Assembly (NCBI GenBank): GCA_028292145.1 | Contig: JAQGMX010000047.1 | Coordinates: 1-15,820 of the forward strand | Source of the DNA: Variovorax sp. | GTDB lineage: Bacteria; Pseudomonadota; Gammaproteobacteria; Burkholderiales; Burkholderiaceae_C | Direction of reading: 5' to 3' | DNA length: 15,820 bases | Shown here: in pieces, positions 6,369-13,973 of the stretch | How positions within the stretch are numbered: the stretch's first letter is position 1 | Layout: each line of letters starts with the position of its first letter | Notes under the pieces: generated by a model | Databases searched by the model: none | Seen by the model: the letters and a program-made list of their open reading frames with translations, nothing else | What the model was told of the DNA's origin: nothing | Made by a program: the position numbers and the translations under genes

Positions 6369-8726
6369 TCAGGCGGCCGGAGCGAGTTCGGCATCCGAAG
6401 TCTGCGCCGGCATCGCGGCCTGCTGCGCCGGCTCGAAGCGGTCGAGCAGCGCCTGCATGGCGGCAGCGGTGCGGTCCCAGGAGGTTGCAGCCACCATGTC
6501 GAGCGCGACAGCTTCGAAACGAAGCTGCGCCTCGGCATCGCGCGCAAGGATGGCCTCGCAAGCGGTCACGAATTCGGCCGGCGTCGCCGCAATCGGTACG
6601 ACGGCCGCGTACTGCTGCGCCACGTCGCGCACCGGGGTGCTGACGACCGGCTTGCCGGCGGCCAGGTATTCGAGCGTCTTGGTAGGGCTGATGAAGCGCG
6701 TCGACGCATTGAGCGCAAAGGGCATCAGGCAGACATCCCAGCCGGACAGGAAGGCGGGCAGTTCGTCGTAGCGGCGCTGGCCCATCCAGAGCACGTTCGG
6801 CCGCTGCGGAAGCCCGGCCGGATCGATCTTCACCACCGGACCGACCATCACGATCTGCCATTCGGGATGCGCGTCCGCGAGCGCGCCCACCAGTTGCAGG
6901 TCGAGCCGTTCGTCGATGACGCCGTAGTAGCCGAGCCTTGGCCGCGCGATGGCGCGCTGGTCGGGATGGTCCTCGACGTTGCGACGCCCGAAATGGCCGT
7001 GGTCGACGCTGCTGGGAAAGCAGTGAACGTCCGAATGACGGCTGCGCTTGGATTCGTACAGGCTGCGGCCGCCGGTGAAGACCAGGTCCACTGCTTCGAA
7101 AAGCGCGTTCTCTCGTGCGATCAACGCTGGCGGTGCGAAGTCGAATGCCGCCAGTTCGTCCATGCAGTCGTAGACCATGCCGCGCGGCGACAGCCCTTCG
7201 GCGAGCGGCAAAGCCATCGGTGTGTAGAACCAGAGCAGGTAGCTGTCGATGCGATGGTCGTGCAGGTAGCTGCCGAGCAGCGCCTGCATGCCCGAGACAT
7301 GGTCGTCGTGGAATCCGGCGCCGTGGCTTGGCAGGTGCATGCGCAACACCGTCACGCCGGCGCATGGACTGTGCTGTTCAAGCCAGGCATGCGTCGCGCC
7401 GGGAATGGGTTCCTCGACGAACACGACCGGATGGTTCACGGCGAGGCGTGACATCAGCTGCTGAGGGCGCTGGTAGACGAAGTCCCAGCGAAGGTGGGAG
7501 AAAACGATGAGGGTGGTCATGGTGCGGCGCCGGGAAGAAAAAAGTGAAGTGAATGAAGCGTCGGCGAGCGCGTGCTGCCAGTGGCGCAGGCGGTCGGCAT
7601 AGGGTTGGCAGAGCTGGCGGGTGAAGTCGCCGCGGTCGGCACCGGGCACGTCCCACAGCCCGCTGTGGTGCCAGTGGCTGGCGTTCTGCCAGTCGGTGCG
7701 GTCGATGACGGGGTACAGGCACAACCCGCCGATCGGCACGCCAAGGTTTTCGCATTCGGCGACCTCCGCCACCATGTGGTCGAGCCAGACATCGCGGCCC
7801 TCGCCGAAGTGCCCGGTTTCGGAGATGCAGACCGGCCGGCCGTAGCGTTGCCAAAGTGCCAATGCGAGGTCGGCGAAGGAACGGCGTCGGGTATCGCCCA
7901 GATGCCAGTGCAGACGCGTACCGCTGCCCTCCTCCCACTGGTTGTCGTGGTAGTAATTGATGCCCAGCACGTCGAGGTAGTGCATTGCGCCGCCAAGCTC
8001 CGGCGCGGTACGCCCAGCAAGCATGTCCCAGGCTTCGAACTGATGCTCGTGCGCAGCCGATGCCGCCGCCGTGACGCGCGCTCCCGCGCCCAGCGGCGGC
8101 TCGACATGGATCAACGGATCGGTGTGCACGAATCGCGCTGCCGGATCTACAGCGCGGATCGCGTCGATGGCACGCAACGTGGCGCGCACCAATACCCGCT
8201 TGAGCAGATGGCCGTTCTCCGGCGCCGATGGCACATGCGGATGGATCAGGCCAGTGCTGGACGCGGCCCATGCGAGGAACGAAATTTCGTTGACGGGTTG
8301 GTAGACCTGGCCCGGTCCGCCGATGCCGACGAGCACCTCGGCCAGTCGGCCGCAATGCGCAGCGAAGGCATCGACAAATCCGTCGGGCCGGGCAAACGGG
8401 TCGAGGCCCACGGGCCAGCCGTAATGCATCAGTGTCCAGATCGTTTGGATGCCGTGGCGTCTCGCAGACCGTGCCTGCGCTTCGAGCTGCCGCAGGCCGT
8501 CGAGACCCCGGCTTTCGATCAATCGCCAGCCGATGGTTTCGCGCACCGTGTGAATGCCGAGATCGGACAGCGCGGCATAGTCTTCATCGAGCCGATAGGC
8601 ATGACCGTTGGTGAGATTCGGGTCCAACGGAAGTCCCAGTCCGTTGACGTGGTCCGCGCCTTCGAAGCCGCCGATCCAGAAGCTTCTGAATAGCGGTGAG
8701 TGAAGTCGTTCTTCCGGCGCAAGCAT
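6369..8726 (-). CDS. Glycoside hydrolase-glycosyltransferase fusion protein
   Basis: A single 785-aa frame holds two enzymes. Residues about 10-390 resemble a clan-A (TIM-barrel) glycoside hydrolase such as a family 1/5-type beta-glycosidase: YQPVNEISFLAW carries the likely acid/base Glu147 and CISETGHFGEG the likely nucleophile Glu303, a normal spacing. Residues 403-785 resemble a GT-B glycosyltransferase of the GT4 kind: N-terminal FSHLRWDFVYQRPQQLMSR, donor-side FISPTKTLEYLAAGKPVVSTP. ATG 8726 has AAGGA 6 bases upstream, a strong start. An internal Met403 (7520-7518) begins MTTLIVFSHLRW, which looks like the start of a free-standing transferase. It has no Shine-Dalgarno and the joining stretch has no stop, so the fused reading is preferred, with internal initiation possible. 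The next gene, glf, suggests galactofuranose or a related sugar in a surface polysaccharide; the acceptor and the hydrolase substrate are unknown. No signal peptide, so probably cytoplasmic. Confidence 0.85.
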   Translation of the reverse strand: MLAPEERLHSPLFRSFWIGGFEGADHVNGLGLPLDPNLTNGHAYRLDEDYAALSDLGIHTVRETIGWRLIESRGLDGLRQLEAQARSARRHGIQTIWTLMHYGWPVGLDPFARPDGFVDAFAAHCGRLAEVLVGIGGPGQVYQPVNEISFLAWAASSTGLIHPHVPSAPENGHLLKRVLVRATLRAIDAIRAVDPAARFVHTDPLIHVEPPLGAGARVTAAASAAHEHQFEAWDMLAGRTAPELGGAMHYLDVLGINYYHDNQWEEGSGTRLHWHLGDTRRRSFADLALALWQRYGRPVCISETGHFGEGRDVWLDHMVAEVAECENLGVPIGGLCLYPVIDRTDWQNASHWHHSGLWDVPGADRGDFTRQLCQPYADRLRHWQHALADASFTSLFSSRRRTMTTLIVFSHLRWDFVYQRPQQLMSRLAVNHPVVFVEEPIPGATHAWLEQHSPCAGVTVLRMHLPSHGAGFHDDHVSGMQALLGSYLHDHRIDSYLLWFYTPMALPLAEGLSPRGMVYDCMDELAAFDFAPPALIARENALFEAVDLVFTGGRSLYESKRSRHSDVHCFPSSVDHGHFGRRNVEDHPDQRAIARPRLGYYGVIDERLDLQLVGALADAHPEWQIVMVGPVVKIDPAGLPQRPNVLWMGQRRYDELPAFLSGWDVCLMPFALNASTRFISPTKTLEYLAAGKPVVSTPVRDVAQQYAAVVPIAATPAEFVTACEAILARDAEAQLRFEAVALDMVAATSWDRTAAAMQALLDRFEPAQQAAMPAQTSDAELAPAA

Positions 8727-8820
8727 TCAATTCCTTTTTCGTATGGCAGACATTGCATGGCGCCAAGGAGCGAAGTCACGGCGTCTATTGCCAGCGTCGA
8801 TGTAGTCCAAGCCGCACCCC

Positions 8821-8826
8821 TAAGAT
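8821..8826 (+). promoter_or_regulatory. Candidate -10 element giving a leaderless mntH transcript
   Basis: TAAGAT lies exactly 7 bases upstream of the mntH ATG (8834). With a usual 6-8 base discriminator, transcription would begin at or next to the start codon. No Shine-Dalgarno sequence is present between it and the ATG, which fits a leaderless message. No convincing -35 hexamer was found at 16-18 bp spacing, so an activator or extended contacts would be needed. Confidence 0.35.
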
Positions 8827-8833
8827 CGCGGCC

Positions 8834-10159
8834 ATGTTTTCGCTGCCCCGCACTGCCACCGCGCCTTTCTGCCCTTCGGAGGTCAAGGGCAGCATCGCTG
8901 TCGAACCGACGCTCCCCTTCCATCGCAAGCTGTGGCGCTATGCCGGCCCGGGCCTGCTGGTTTCGGTCGGCTACATGGACCCGGGCAACTGGGCCACCGA
9001 CATCGAGGCCGGCTCGAAGTTCGGCTATGGGCTGCTGTTCATCGTCCTGTTCGCCAGTCTTGCGGCGATGCTGCTGCAGACGCTGTGCGTGCGGCTCGGT
9101 CTGGTGGCGCAGAAGGATCTGGCCCGCTTGTGCCGCGAGCGCTATTCGCCGGGCGTCAACCGCTTCCTCTGGCTCGGCGCCGAGCTGGCCATCGTCGCCT
9201 GCGATCTGGCCGAGGTGCTCGGCAGCGCGCTCGCGCTGCACCTGCTCTTCGGAGTTTCGATCACCACCGGCATCGCGATCACCGCGTTCGACACGATCCT
9301 CGTGCTCGGCCTGCAGGGCGCGGGATTCCGGCGCGTCGAGGCGATCGTGCTGGGTCTGGTGACGACCATCGCCGCGTGCTTCGCGGTCGAGCTGGCGATG
9401 TCGCAGCCCAACTGGTTCGGCGTCGCGATGGGTTTCGCGCCGAGCCTGGAACGGCTGCAGCAGCCCGGCGCGCTCTACCTGGCGATCGGCATCGTCGGCG
9501 CCACCGTGATGCCGCACAACCTGTATCTGCACTCGTCCATCGTGCAGACACGGCTCTTCGCCGACACCGATGTCGCGCGGCGCGAGGCGATCCGCTTCTG
9601 CACCTGGGACGCGATCATTTCACTGACGCTCGCGCTGCTCGTCAACGCCGCGATCATGGTGCTGGCTGCCAGCGCCTTTCATTCGAGCGGCCACCGCGAG
9701 GTCGCCAGCATCGAGGACGCCTATCACCTGATCGAACCGCTGGTCGGCAGTGCTTTCGCGGCGACGCTGTTCGGCATCGCGCTGTTGGCATCGGGCCAGA
9801 GCTCGACCTTCACCGGCACCATCGCAGGGCAGATCGTGATGGAGGGTTTTCTCGACATGAAGATTCCCTGCTGGCAGCGCCGCCTGATCACGCGCGGGCT
9901 TGCGCTGGTACCTGCTTTTGTCGGCGTCTGGTGGTTCGGCGACGGCGGCATCGGGAAGATGCTGGTTCTGAGCCAGGTGGTGCTGAGCTTCCAGCTGCCG
10001 TTCGCGATCTGGCCGTTGGTGAAGTTCACCAGCGACCGGCAGTTGATGGGTGCGTTCGCGAACGGTAGGGTCACCCAGGTGGCGGTGTGGTCGCTGTTCG
10101 CGGTAATTTTGGTGGCGAATGTGTGGCTGGTCGGTGCGGTGCTGGGCGGAAACGACTGA
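8834..10159 (+). CDS. mntH: NRAMP-family divalent metal (Mn2+) transporter
   Basis: Inner-membrane proton-coupled importer of Mn2+ (also Fe2+) in the NRAMP/SLC11 family. It has 441 aa with about eleven hydrophobic segments. The metal site residues are visible: Asp49 and Asn52 in YMDPGNWATDIEAG on the first unwound helix, and Met226 in the VMPHNLYLHSSIVQTR motif of the sixth helix. A further conserved segment is LASGQSSTFTGTIAGQIVMEGF. ATG 8834 is chosen because the frame upstream to 8696 encodes unrelated residues. The gene is divergent from the hydrolase-transferase across 107 bp. Manganese uptake commonly supports oxidative-stress defence, so it fits thematically with the catalase at the left edge, but no shared regulation is visible. 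It ends 83 bp before hipB, whose operators fill most of that gap. Confidence 0.95.
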   Translation: MFSLPRTATAPFCPSEVKGSIAVEPTLPFHRKLWRYAGPGLLVSVGYMDPGNWATDIEAGSKFGYGLLFIVLFASLAAMLLQTLCVRLGLVAQKDLARLCRERYSPGVNRFLWLGAELAIVACDLAEVLGSALALHLLFGVSITTGIAITAFDTILVLGLQGAGFRRVEAIVLGLVTTIAACFAVELAMSQPNWFGVAMGFAPSLERLQQPGALYLAIGIVGATVMPHNLYLHSSIVQTRLFADTDVARREAIRFCTWDAIISLTLALLVNAAIMVLAASAFHSSGHREVASIEDAYHLIEPLVGSAFAATLFGIALLASGQSSTFTGTIAGQIVMEGFLDMKIPCWQRRLITRGLALVPAFVGVWWFGDGGIGKMLVLSQVVLSFQLPFAIWPLVKFTSDRQLMGAFANGRVTQVAVWSLFAVILVANVWLVGAVLGGND

Positions 10160-10165
10160 GCTGCA

Positions 10166-10186
10166 TATAGCTGCATCATGGGTAAA
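10166..10186. promoter_or_regulatory. hipBA operator-like site 1 (distal)
   Basis: TATAGC-N9-GGTAAA, the weakest of three 21-bp sites whose starts are 27 bp apart (10166, 10193, 10220); 14 of 21 positions match site 2. It overlaps a short direct repeat, GCTGCAT at 10160-10166 and 10170-10176. The site begins 6 bp after the mntH stop. Confidence 0.45.
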
Positions 10187-10192
10187 TAGGAG

Positions 10193-10213
10193 TTTAGCGA
10201 CCTGAGAGGTAAA
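10193..10213. promoter_or_regulatory. hipBA operator-like site 2, overlapping a candidate -10
   Basis: TTTAGC-N9-GGTAAA is an imperfect palindrome (TTTANC-N9-GNTAAA). It agrees with site 3 at 17 of 21 positions, including a shared TGAGAG in the centre. The candidate -10 hexamer TAAAAT (10210-10215) overlaps its right half, so binding of HipB or HipA-HipB would block RNA polymerase. A clear -35 was not found. Confidence 0.6.
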
Positions 10214-10219
10214 ATCGCA

Positions 10220-10240
10220 TTTACCCACTTGAGAGCTAAA
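10220..10240. promoter_or_regulatory. hipBA operator-like site 3, overlapping the hipB ribosome binding site
   Basis: TTTACC-N9-GCTAAA ends 2 bp before the hipB ATG. The purine run GAGAG (10231-10235), which probably serves as the hipB Shine-Dalgarno, lies inside it. Two longer inverted pairs tie the sites together: TGGGTAAAT (10179-10187) with ATTTACCCA (10219-10227), and GTTTAGC (10192-10198) with GCTAAAC (10235-10241). Confidence 0.6.
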
Positions 10241-10242
10241 CC

Positions 10243-10506
10243 ATGCGACAGGTTCTTTCGACCCCCACGCAGCTTGGTCTCCTTCTGAAGGCCGCTCGCA
10301 AAGAGGCGGGTCTGTCGCAGGCGGACCTGGCTCAACGCCTTGGCATCAGCCAGAGCCGCATGTCGCACATGGAGCTCAACCCGGGCTCGATCAGCATGGC
10401 GCAGCTGCTGGCCATCTTCGGCGTGCTCGACATGGAAATCATGGTCGGATCGCGGCCGGCCGCACACCAGCTGATGGTTGCCGAGCCGACACCCCCGGGC
10501 TGGTGA
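10243..10506 (+). CDS. hipB: HipB-type antitoxin, helix-turn-helix repressor
   Basis: 87-aa DNA-binding antitoxin that neutralises HipA and represses its own operon. A Cro/cI-type helix-turn-helix spans about residues 8-65, with LSQADLAQRLGISQSRMSHME as scan and recognition helices. It aligns along its length with E. coli HipB (88 aa), from STPTQL near the N-terminus to DMEIMVGS near the end of the domain. Like the E. coli protein, its flexible tail ends in Trp (Trp87). The stop codon overlaps or abuts the hipA start, so the two are translationally coupled. Three matching operator-like sites lie directly upstream. The ATG at 10243 is preceded by GAGAG 7 bases ahead. Confidence 0.92.
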   Translation: MRQVLSTPTQLGLLLKAARKEAGLSQADLAQRLGISQSRMSHMELNPGSISMAQLLAIFGVLDMEIMVGSRPAAHQLMVAEPTPPGW

Positions 10507-10508
10507 AC

Positions 10509-11849
10509 ATGGGTCGAAAATCGCACACGCAATCGCTTTCCCTCTGGGCCAACGGCCAACGTGTCGGCAGCTGGCGCATCCTGGTGGGCGGCAACGACGA
10601 GTTGCGCTACGACGAAGACTGGCTCGCTTCGCCCGAGGGGCGTCCGCTCTCGCTGTCGCTTCCACTGCTGCGCGGTGCCGTGCACCGGGGCGCCGTCGTC
10701 CGAAACTATTTCGACAATCTCCTGCCCGACAGCCAGCCGATCCGCGACCGGATCGCGCGTCGATTCCGTACGCAGACGACGGACGCCTTCGCGCTCCTGC
10801 AAGCCATCGGTCGCGACTGCGTCGGTGCCATCCAGCTGCTGGGCGAGGACGAGCGCCCCACCGACGTCGAGCATATCGACGGCGTACAGATGGACGAGAG
10901 CGCGGTCGAACGCCTGTTGCAGCAAACGGTCGACCCCGGTGGCGCGGGTGGCCGCTCGACGCCCGAAGACGAGCTCCGCATCTCGCTGGCCGGCGCCCAG
11001 GAAAAAACCGCGCTCCTTTGGCACGAGGGGCAGTGGCTGCGACCCGTCGGTGCGACGCCCACCACGCACATCCTGAAGTTGCCGCTCGGCCTTGTCGGCC
11101 ATCGCAAGGCCGACTTCACTACCTCCGTCGAGAACGAGTGGCTGTGCCTAAACATTCTGCAGGAATACGGCGTTCCGGTGCCGCTCACGGCCATGCTCAA
11201 GTTCGGTGCCCAGAAGGTGCTGGCGGTCGAGCGCTTCGACCGCCGGATGCATCCGTCCGGCAACTGGCTGTTGCGCCTGCCGCAGGAGGATTTCTGCCAG
11301 GCGCTCGGCAAGCCGCCGCATCTCAAGTACGAGGCCGACGGTGGCCCCGGAATGATCGACCTGGCGAACGTGCTGCGTCTTTCGGTGCACGCGAAAGAAG
11401 ACCTGGGCACGCTCATCACCGTGCAGCTGCTGTTCTGGATGCTCGGCGCGCCCGACGGCCATGCGAAGAATTTCAGCATCGCGCTGCTGCCGGAAGGCCG
11501 CTACAGGCTCACGCCGATCTACGACGTGATGTCGATCTGGCCGGTGGAAGGCAAAAAGCCGAATCAGTTCTCGCTGCACGACGCCAAGCTGGCGATGGCG
11601 CTTTCCGGCAAGAACAAGCATTACCGGTTCAAGGACATCCAGCGGCGCCATTTCAACGCCATGGCACAGAAGTGCCATTTCGGACCCGATGCAGAGGTGC
11701 TGATCGAGCGGGTATTGAAGGCGACGCCAGGCGTCGTCGACCGGATCGGCGCCCGATTGCCGGCTGGCTTTCCGTCCGACGTCTCCGGCCGAATTCTCGA
11801 TGGCCTTGTCAGGTCCGCAAGGTTGCTGCAGGCCATGCCCGCTGCCTGA
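10509..11849 (+). CDS. hipA: HipA-type serine/threonine kinase toxin
   Basis: Toxin kinase of the HipA family. In E. coli, HipA phosphorylates glutamyl-tRNA synthetase, halts translation and promotes persistence; the target here is untested. The protein is 446 aa from ATG 10509; a GTG at 10503 that overlaps the hipB stop would add two residues. The HipA N-terminal domain (about 8-115) precedes the kinase. The autophosphorylation/ATP-lid Ser159 is in ISLAGAQEKTAL, the catalytic Asp316 in DGHAKNFSI and the Mg2+-binding Asp339 in TPIYDVMSIWP. E. coli HipA has the last two at 309 and 332, the same spacing, so the kinase looks intact. A strong hairpin spans the stop codon. Confidence 0.93.
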   Translation: MGRKSHTQSLSLWANGQRVGSWRILVGGNDELRYDEDWLASPEGRPLSLSLPLLRGAVHRGAVVRNYFDNLLPDSQPIRDRIARRFRTQTTDAFALLQAIGRDCVGAIQLLGEDERPTDVEHIDGVQMDESAVERLLQQTVDPGGAGGRSTPEDELRISLAGAQEKTALLWHEGQWLRPVGATPTTHILKLPLGLVGHRKADFTTSVENEWLCLNILQEYGVPVPLTAMLKFGAQKVLAVERFDRRMHPSGNWLLRLPQEDFCQALGKPPHLKYEADGGPGMIDLANVLRLSVHAKEDLGTLITVQLLFWMLGAPDGHAKNFSIALLPEGRYRLTPIYDVMSIWPVEGKKPNQFSLHDAKLAMALSGKNKHYRFKDIQRRHFNAMAQKCHFGPDAEVLIERVLKATPGVVDRIGARLPAGFPSDVSGRILDGLVRSARLLQAMPAA

Positions 11850-11859
11850 GGTAGCGGGC
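11837..11859. terminator. GC-rich hairpin between convergent hipA and lysR genes
   Basis: GCCCGCTGCC-TGA-GGTAGCGGGC folds into a 10-bp stem (one G-U pair) with a 3-base loop. It covers the hipA stop codon and ends next to the lysR stop. Neither strand has a following T-run, so it is not a classic intrinsic terminator. It could act in both directions or as an mRNA 3' end stabiliser. Confidence 0.55.
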
Positions 11860-12768
11860 TCACGCAACCATCTCCGCAGCCGCGAAATCCACGAACGCCC
11901 GCACCCGCGCCGACAACTGGTGCCGTTGCGGCCACACCGCGTAGATGTCGGCATCCGGCGTGCGGTAGCCCGGCAGTACCGGCACCAGCCGGCCGCTGCG
12001 CAGGTAGCGCGCGATGTCCCATTCGGCGCGCATCAGGATGCCGTGGCCGTCGAGCGCCCAGTTCACCGCGATCTCGCCGTCGTTGGTGCTCAACGTGCCG
12101 CGCGTCTTGATGCTTTCGGTGCGTTGCGCGGCGCCGCGTCCGGAGGTCAGGCGCCACATGCCGTAGGCCTCGTCGCCCTGCCGAATGCCGATGCACGAGT
12201 GGCGCGCGAGATCCTGCGGCAGCTTCGGCGTGCCTGCACGCGCGAGATAGGCGGGCGAAGCGCAAAGCAGCCGTCGGTTCGACGCGATGCGCCGCGCGAT
12301 CACGCGGGTGTCGGGCGGCGCGCCGAAGCGGATGCAGACATCGAAGGCTTCGTCGGCCAACGCCGGCGGATTGACCGACAGCTGCAGCTGCACCTCGACC
12401 TGCGGATGCTTGCGCGCGAACTTCGAGATCAACGGCGCGACATGGCTGCGCCCGAAACCCAGCGTCGCATTCACGCGCAGCAGGCCACGCGGCTCTGCCT
12501 TTGCCTCACCCAGCAGCTGCGTCAGGTCGTCGATTTCCGCAAGTATGCGGCGCGCATGCTCGACGTACAGCTCGCCCTCCGGCGTGAGGCTCATGCGGCG
12601 CGTGGTGCGGTTGAGCAGGGCCACGCCCAGGCGTGTTTCCATCTGCGCCAGCCGCTTGCTGACAGCGGGCGTGCTGATGCCGAGTTCGCGGCCCGCCGCG
12701 CTCAGGCTGCCGCTTGCGGCAAGCGTCGAAAAAAAGCCCAGTTCTGCTGGCTGGATCGGGGACATCAT
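11860..12768 (-). CDS. LysR-family transcriptional regulator of the divergent tartrate/malate dehydrogenase
   Basis: 302-aa LysR-type regulator. The winged helix-turn-helix occupies about residues 7-65, with SLSAAGRELGISTPAVSKRLAQME as the DNA-binding helices, followed by a linker helix and a type 2 periplasmic-fold effector domain (about 90-300). It is divergent from the dehydrogenase gene, the usual position of an activator of that gene, like DmlR beside dmlA in E. coli; the co-inducer is therefore probably a hydroxy-dicarboxylate such as tartrate or D-malate (inference). Possible starts are TTG 12774, ATG 12768 and ATG 12765; I take the first ATG. No strong Shine-Dalgarno is visible. The dyad centred at 12789 lies close to its start, as expected for autoregulation. 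Confidence 0.92.
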   Translation of the reverse strand: MMSPIQPAELGFFSTLAASGSLSAAGRELGISTPAVSKRLAQMETRLGVALLNRTTRRMSLTPEGELYVEHARRILAEIDDLTQLLGEAKAEPRGLLRVNATLGFGRSHVAPLISKFARKHPQVEVQLQLSVNPPALADEAFDVCIRFGAPPDTRVIARRIASNRRLLCASPAYLARAGTPKLPQDLARHSCIGIRQGDEAYGMWRLTSGRGAAQRTESIKTRGTLSTNDGEIAVNWALDGHGILMRAEWDIARYLRSGRLVPVLPGYRTPDADIYAVWPQRHQLSARVRAFVDFAAAEMVA

Positions 12769-12777
12769 GGACAACGA

Positions 12778-12800
12778 ATTGTTGAACTCAGGTTAACGAT
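12778..12800. promoter_or_regulatory. LysR-type binding site (T-N11-A within a 23-bp dyad)
   Basis: A 23-bp imperfect dyad, with 8 of 11 base pairs symmetric, is centred at 12789. T12783 and A12795 form a T-N11-A LysR box on the same centre. A candidate -10 for the dehydrogenase gene, TACAGT, is at 12841-12846, which puts transcription start near 12853 and the dyad centre near -64, the usual place for a LysR recognition site. A second inverted pair, TCGATT (12800-12805) and AATCGA (12819-12824), lies between and may be the activation site. Confidence 0.5.
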
Positions 12801-12870
12801 CGATTGACTTCGACCATGAATCGAAGGCTGCAGTGAATCCTACAGTGGGTCGATCAACCAAGGAGATTCC

Positions 12871-13941
12871 ATGACCAGCTACCGCATCGCAACCATTCCC
12901 GGAGACGGCATCGGCAAGGAAGTGATCCCCGCCGGCCGGCAGGTCATGGAGGCGCTGTCCGCTGCTTCCGGCGGCAGCCTGAGGTTCGAGTTCGAGGACT
13001 TCGGCTGGGGCGGCGACTGGTACCGCGCGCACGGCGAAATGATGCCGGCCGACGGCCTCGACGCGCTGCGCGACAAGGACGCGATCCTGTTCGGTTCGGC
13101 CGGCGATCCGCACATCCCCGACCACATCACGCTGTGGGGCCTGCGCCTGAAGATCTGCCAGGGCTTCGACCAGTACGCCAACGTGCGTCCGACGCGCATC
13201 CTGCCCGGCATCGACGGCCCGCTCAAGCGCTGCACGCCGGACCAGCTCGACTGGGTGATCGTGCGCGAGAACTCCGAGGGTGAATACGCCGGCGTCGGCG
13301 GTCGCGTGCACCAGGGCCATCCGATCGAGGCCGCGACCGACGTCAGCATGATGACGCGCGCCGGCGTCGAACGCATCATGCGGTTCGCCTTCAAACTTGC
13401 GCAGTCGCGTCCGCGCAAACTGCTGACGGTGGTCACCAAGAGCAACGCGCAGCGTCACGCGATGGTGATGTGGGACGAGATCGCGGTGCAGATCTCGAAA
13501 GAATTCCCGGACGTCACCTGGGACAAGGAACTGGTCGATGCGGCCACTGCGCGCATGGTCAACAGGCCGGCCACGCTCGACACGCTGGTCGCGACCAACC
13601 TGCATGCCGACATCCTCAGCGACCTCGCCGCCGCGCTGGCCGGCAGCCTGGGCATCGCGCCCACCGGCAACATCGACCCGGAGCGCCGCTATCCGTCGAT
13701 GTTCGAGCCGATCCACGGTTCCGCCTTCGACATCATGGGCAAGGGGCTCGCAAACCCGGTCGGCACCTTCTGGTCGGTCGTCATGCTGCTGGAGCACCTG
13801 GGCGAGCACGAGGCCGCCGCCCGCGTGATGCGCGCCGTCGAGCACGTCACGTCCAACCCGGCGTTGCACACCGGCGATCTCGGAGGCAAGGCCACGACCG
13901 AGCAGGTCACCCGCGCCGTCTGCGCGCACATCGGCGGCTGA
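12871..13941 (+). CDS. ttuC: Tartrate dehydrogenase/decarboxylase or D-malate dehydrogenase
   Basis: NAD-dependent beta-decarboxylating dehydrogenase of the isocitrate/isopropylmalate dehydrogenase superfamily, in the tartrate/D-malate branch (TtuC, DmlA). It oxidises the hydroxyl carbon of a 2-hydroxy-dicarboxylate, with decarboxylation for D-malate and meso-tartrate. The protein is 356 aa, a normal length. Key stretches are IPGDGIGKEV (N-terminus), the substrate-binding YANVRPTRILPGI, VIVRENSEGEYAGVGG, the metal-binding aspartates in NLHADILSDLAAALAGSLG, and FEPIHGSAFDIMGKGLANP in the cofactor loop. AGGAG 5 bases ahead of ATG 12871 is a strong ribosome site. It lies in one likely operon with the Bug receptor 32 bp downstream and is probably activated by the divergent LysR protein. 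Sequence alone does not separate tartrate from D-malate specificity. Confidence 0.92.
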   Translation: MTSYRIATIPGDGIGKEVIPAGRQVMEALSAASGGSLRFEFEDFGWGGDWYRAHGEMMPADGLDALRDKDAILFGSAGDPHIPDHITLWGLRLKICQGFDQYANVRPTRILPGIDGPLKRCTPDQLDWVIVRENSEGEYAGVGGRVHQGHPIEAATDVSMMTRAGVERIMRFAFKLAQSRPRKLLTVVTKSNAQRHAMVMWDEIAVQISKEFPDVTWDKELVDAATARMVNRPATLDTLVATNLHADILSDLAAALAGSLGIAPTGNIDPERRYPSMFEPIHGSAFDIMGKGLANPVGTFWSVVMLLEHLGEHEAAARVMRAVEHVTSNPALHTGDLGGKATTEQVTRAVCAHIGG

Positions 13942-13973
13942 GCCGATCCCCAAAGAAAAACGGAGACAAAACA

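Noticed and set aside
8727..8833. Manganese riboswitch upstream of mntH
   Set aside because: Only 107 bp separate the divergent starts and I see no hairpin-rich leader; the -10 position points to a leaderless transcript instead.
8519..9532. 337-codon minus-strand frame across the mntH start
   Set aside because: It overlaps two well-supported divergent genes and reads as Arg/Gln/Ala-rich shadow sequence.
13470..13973. In-frame N-terminal extension of the Bug receptor into the dehydrogenase gene
   Set aside because: The true start is ATG 13974, with a Shine-Dalgarno and signal peptide; the upstream part is out-of-frame dehydrogenase sequence.
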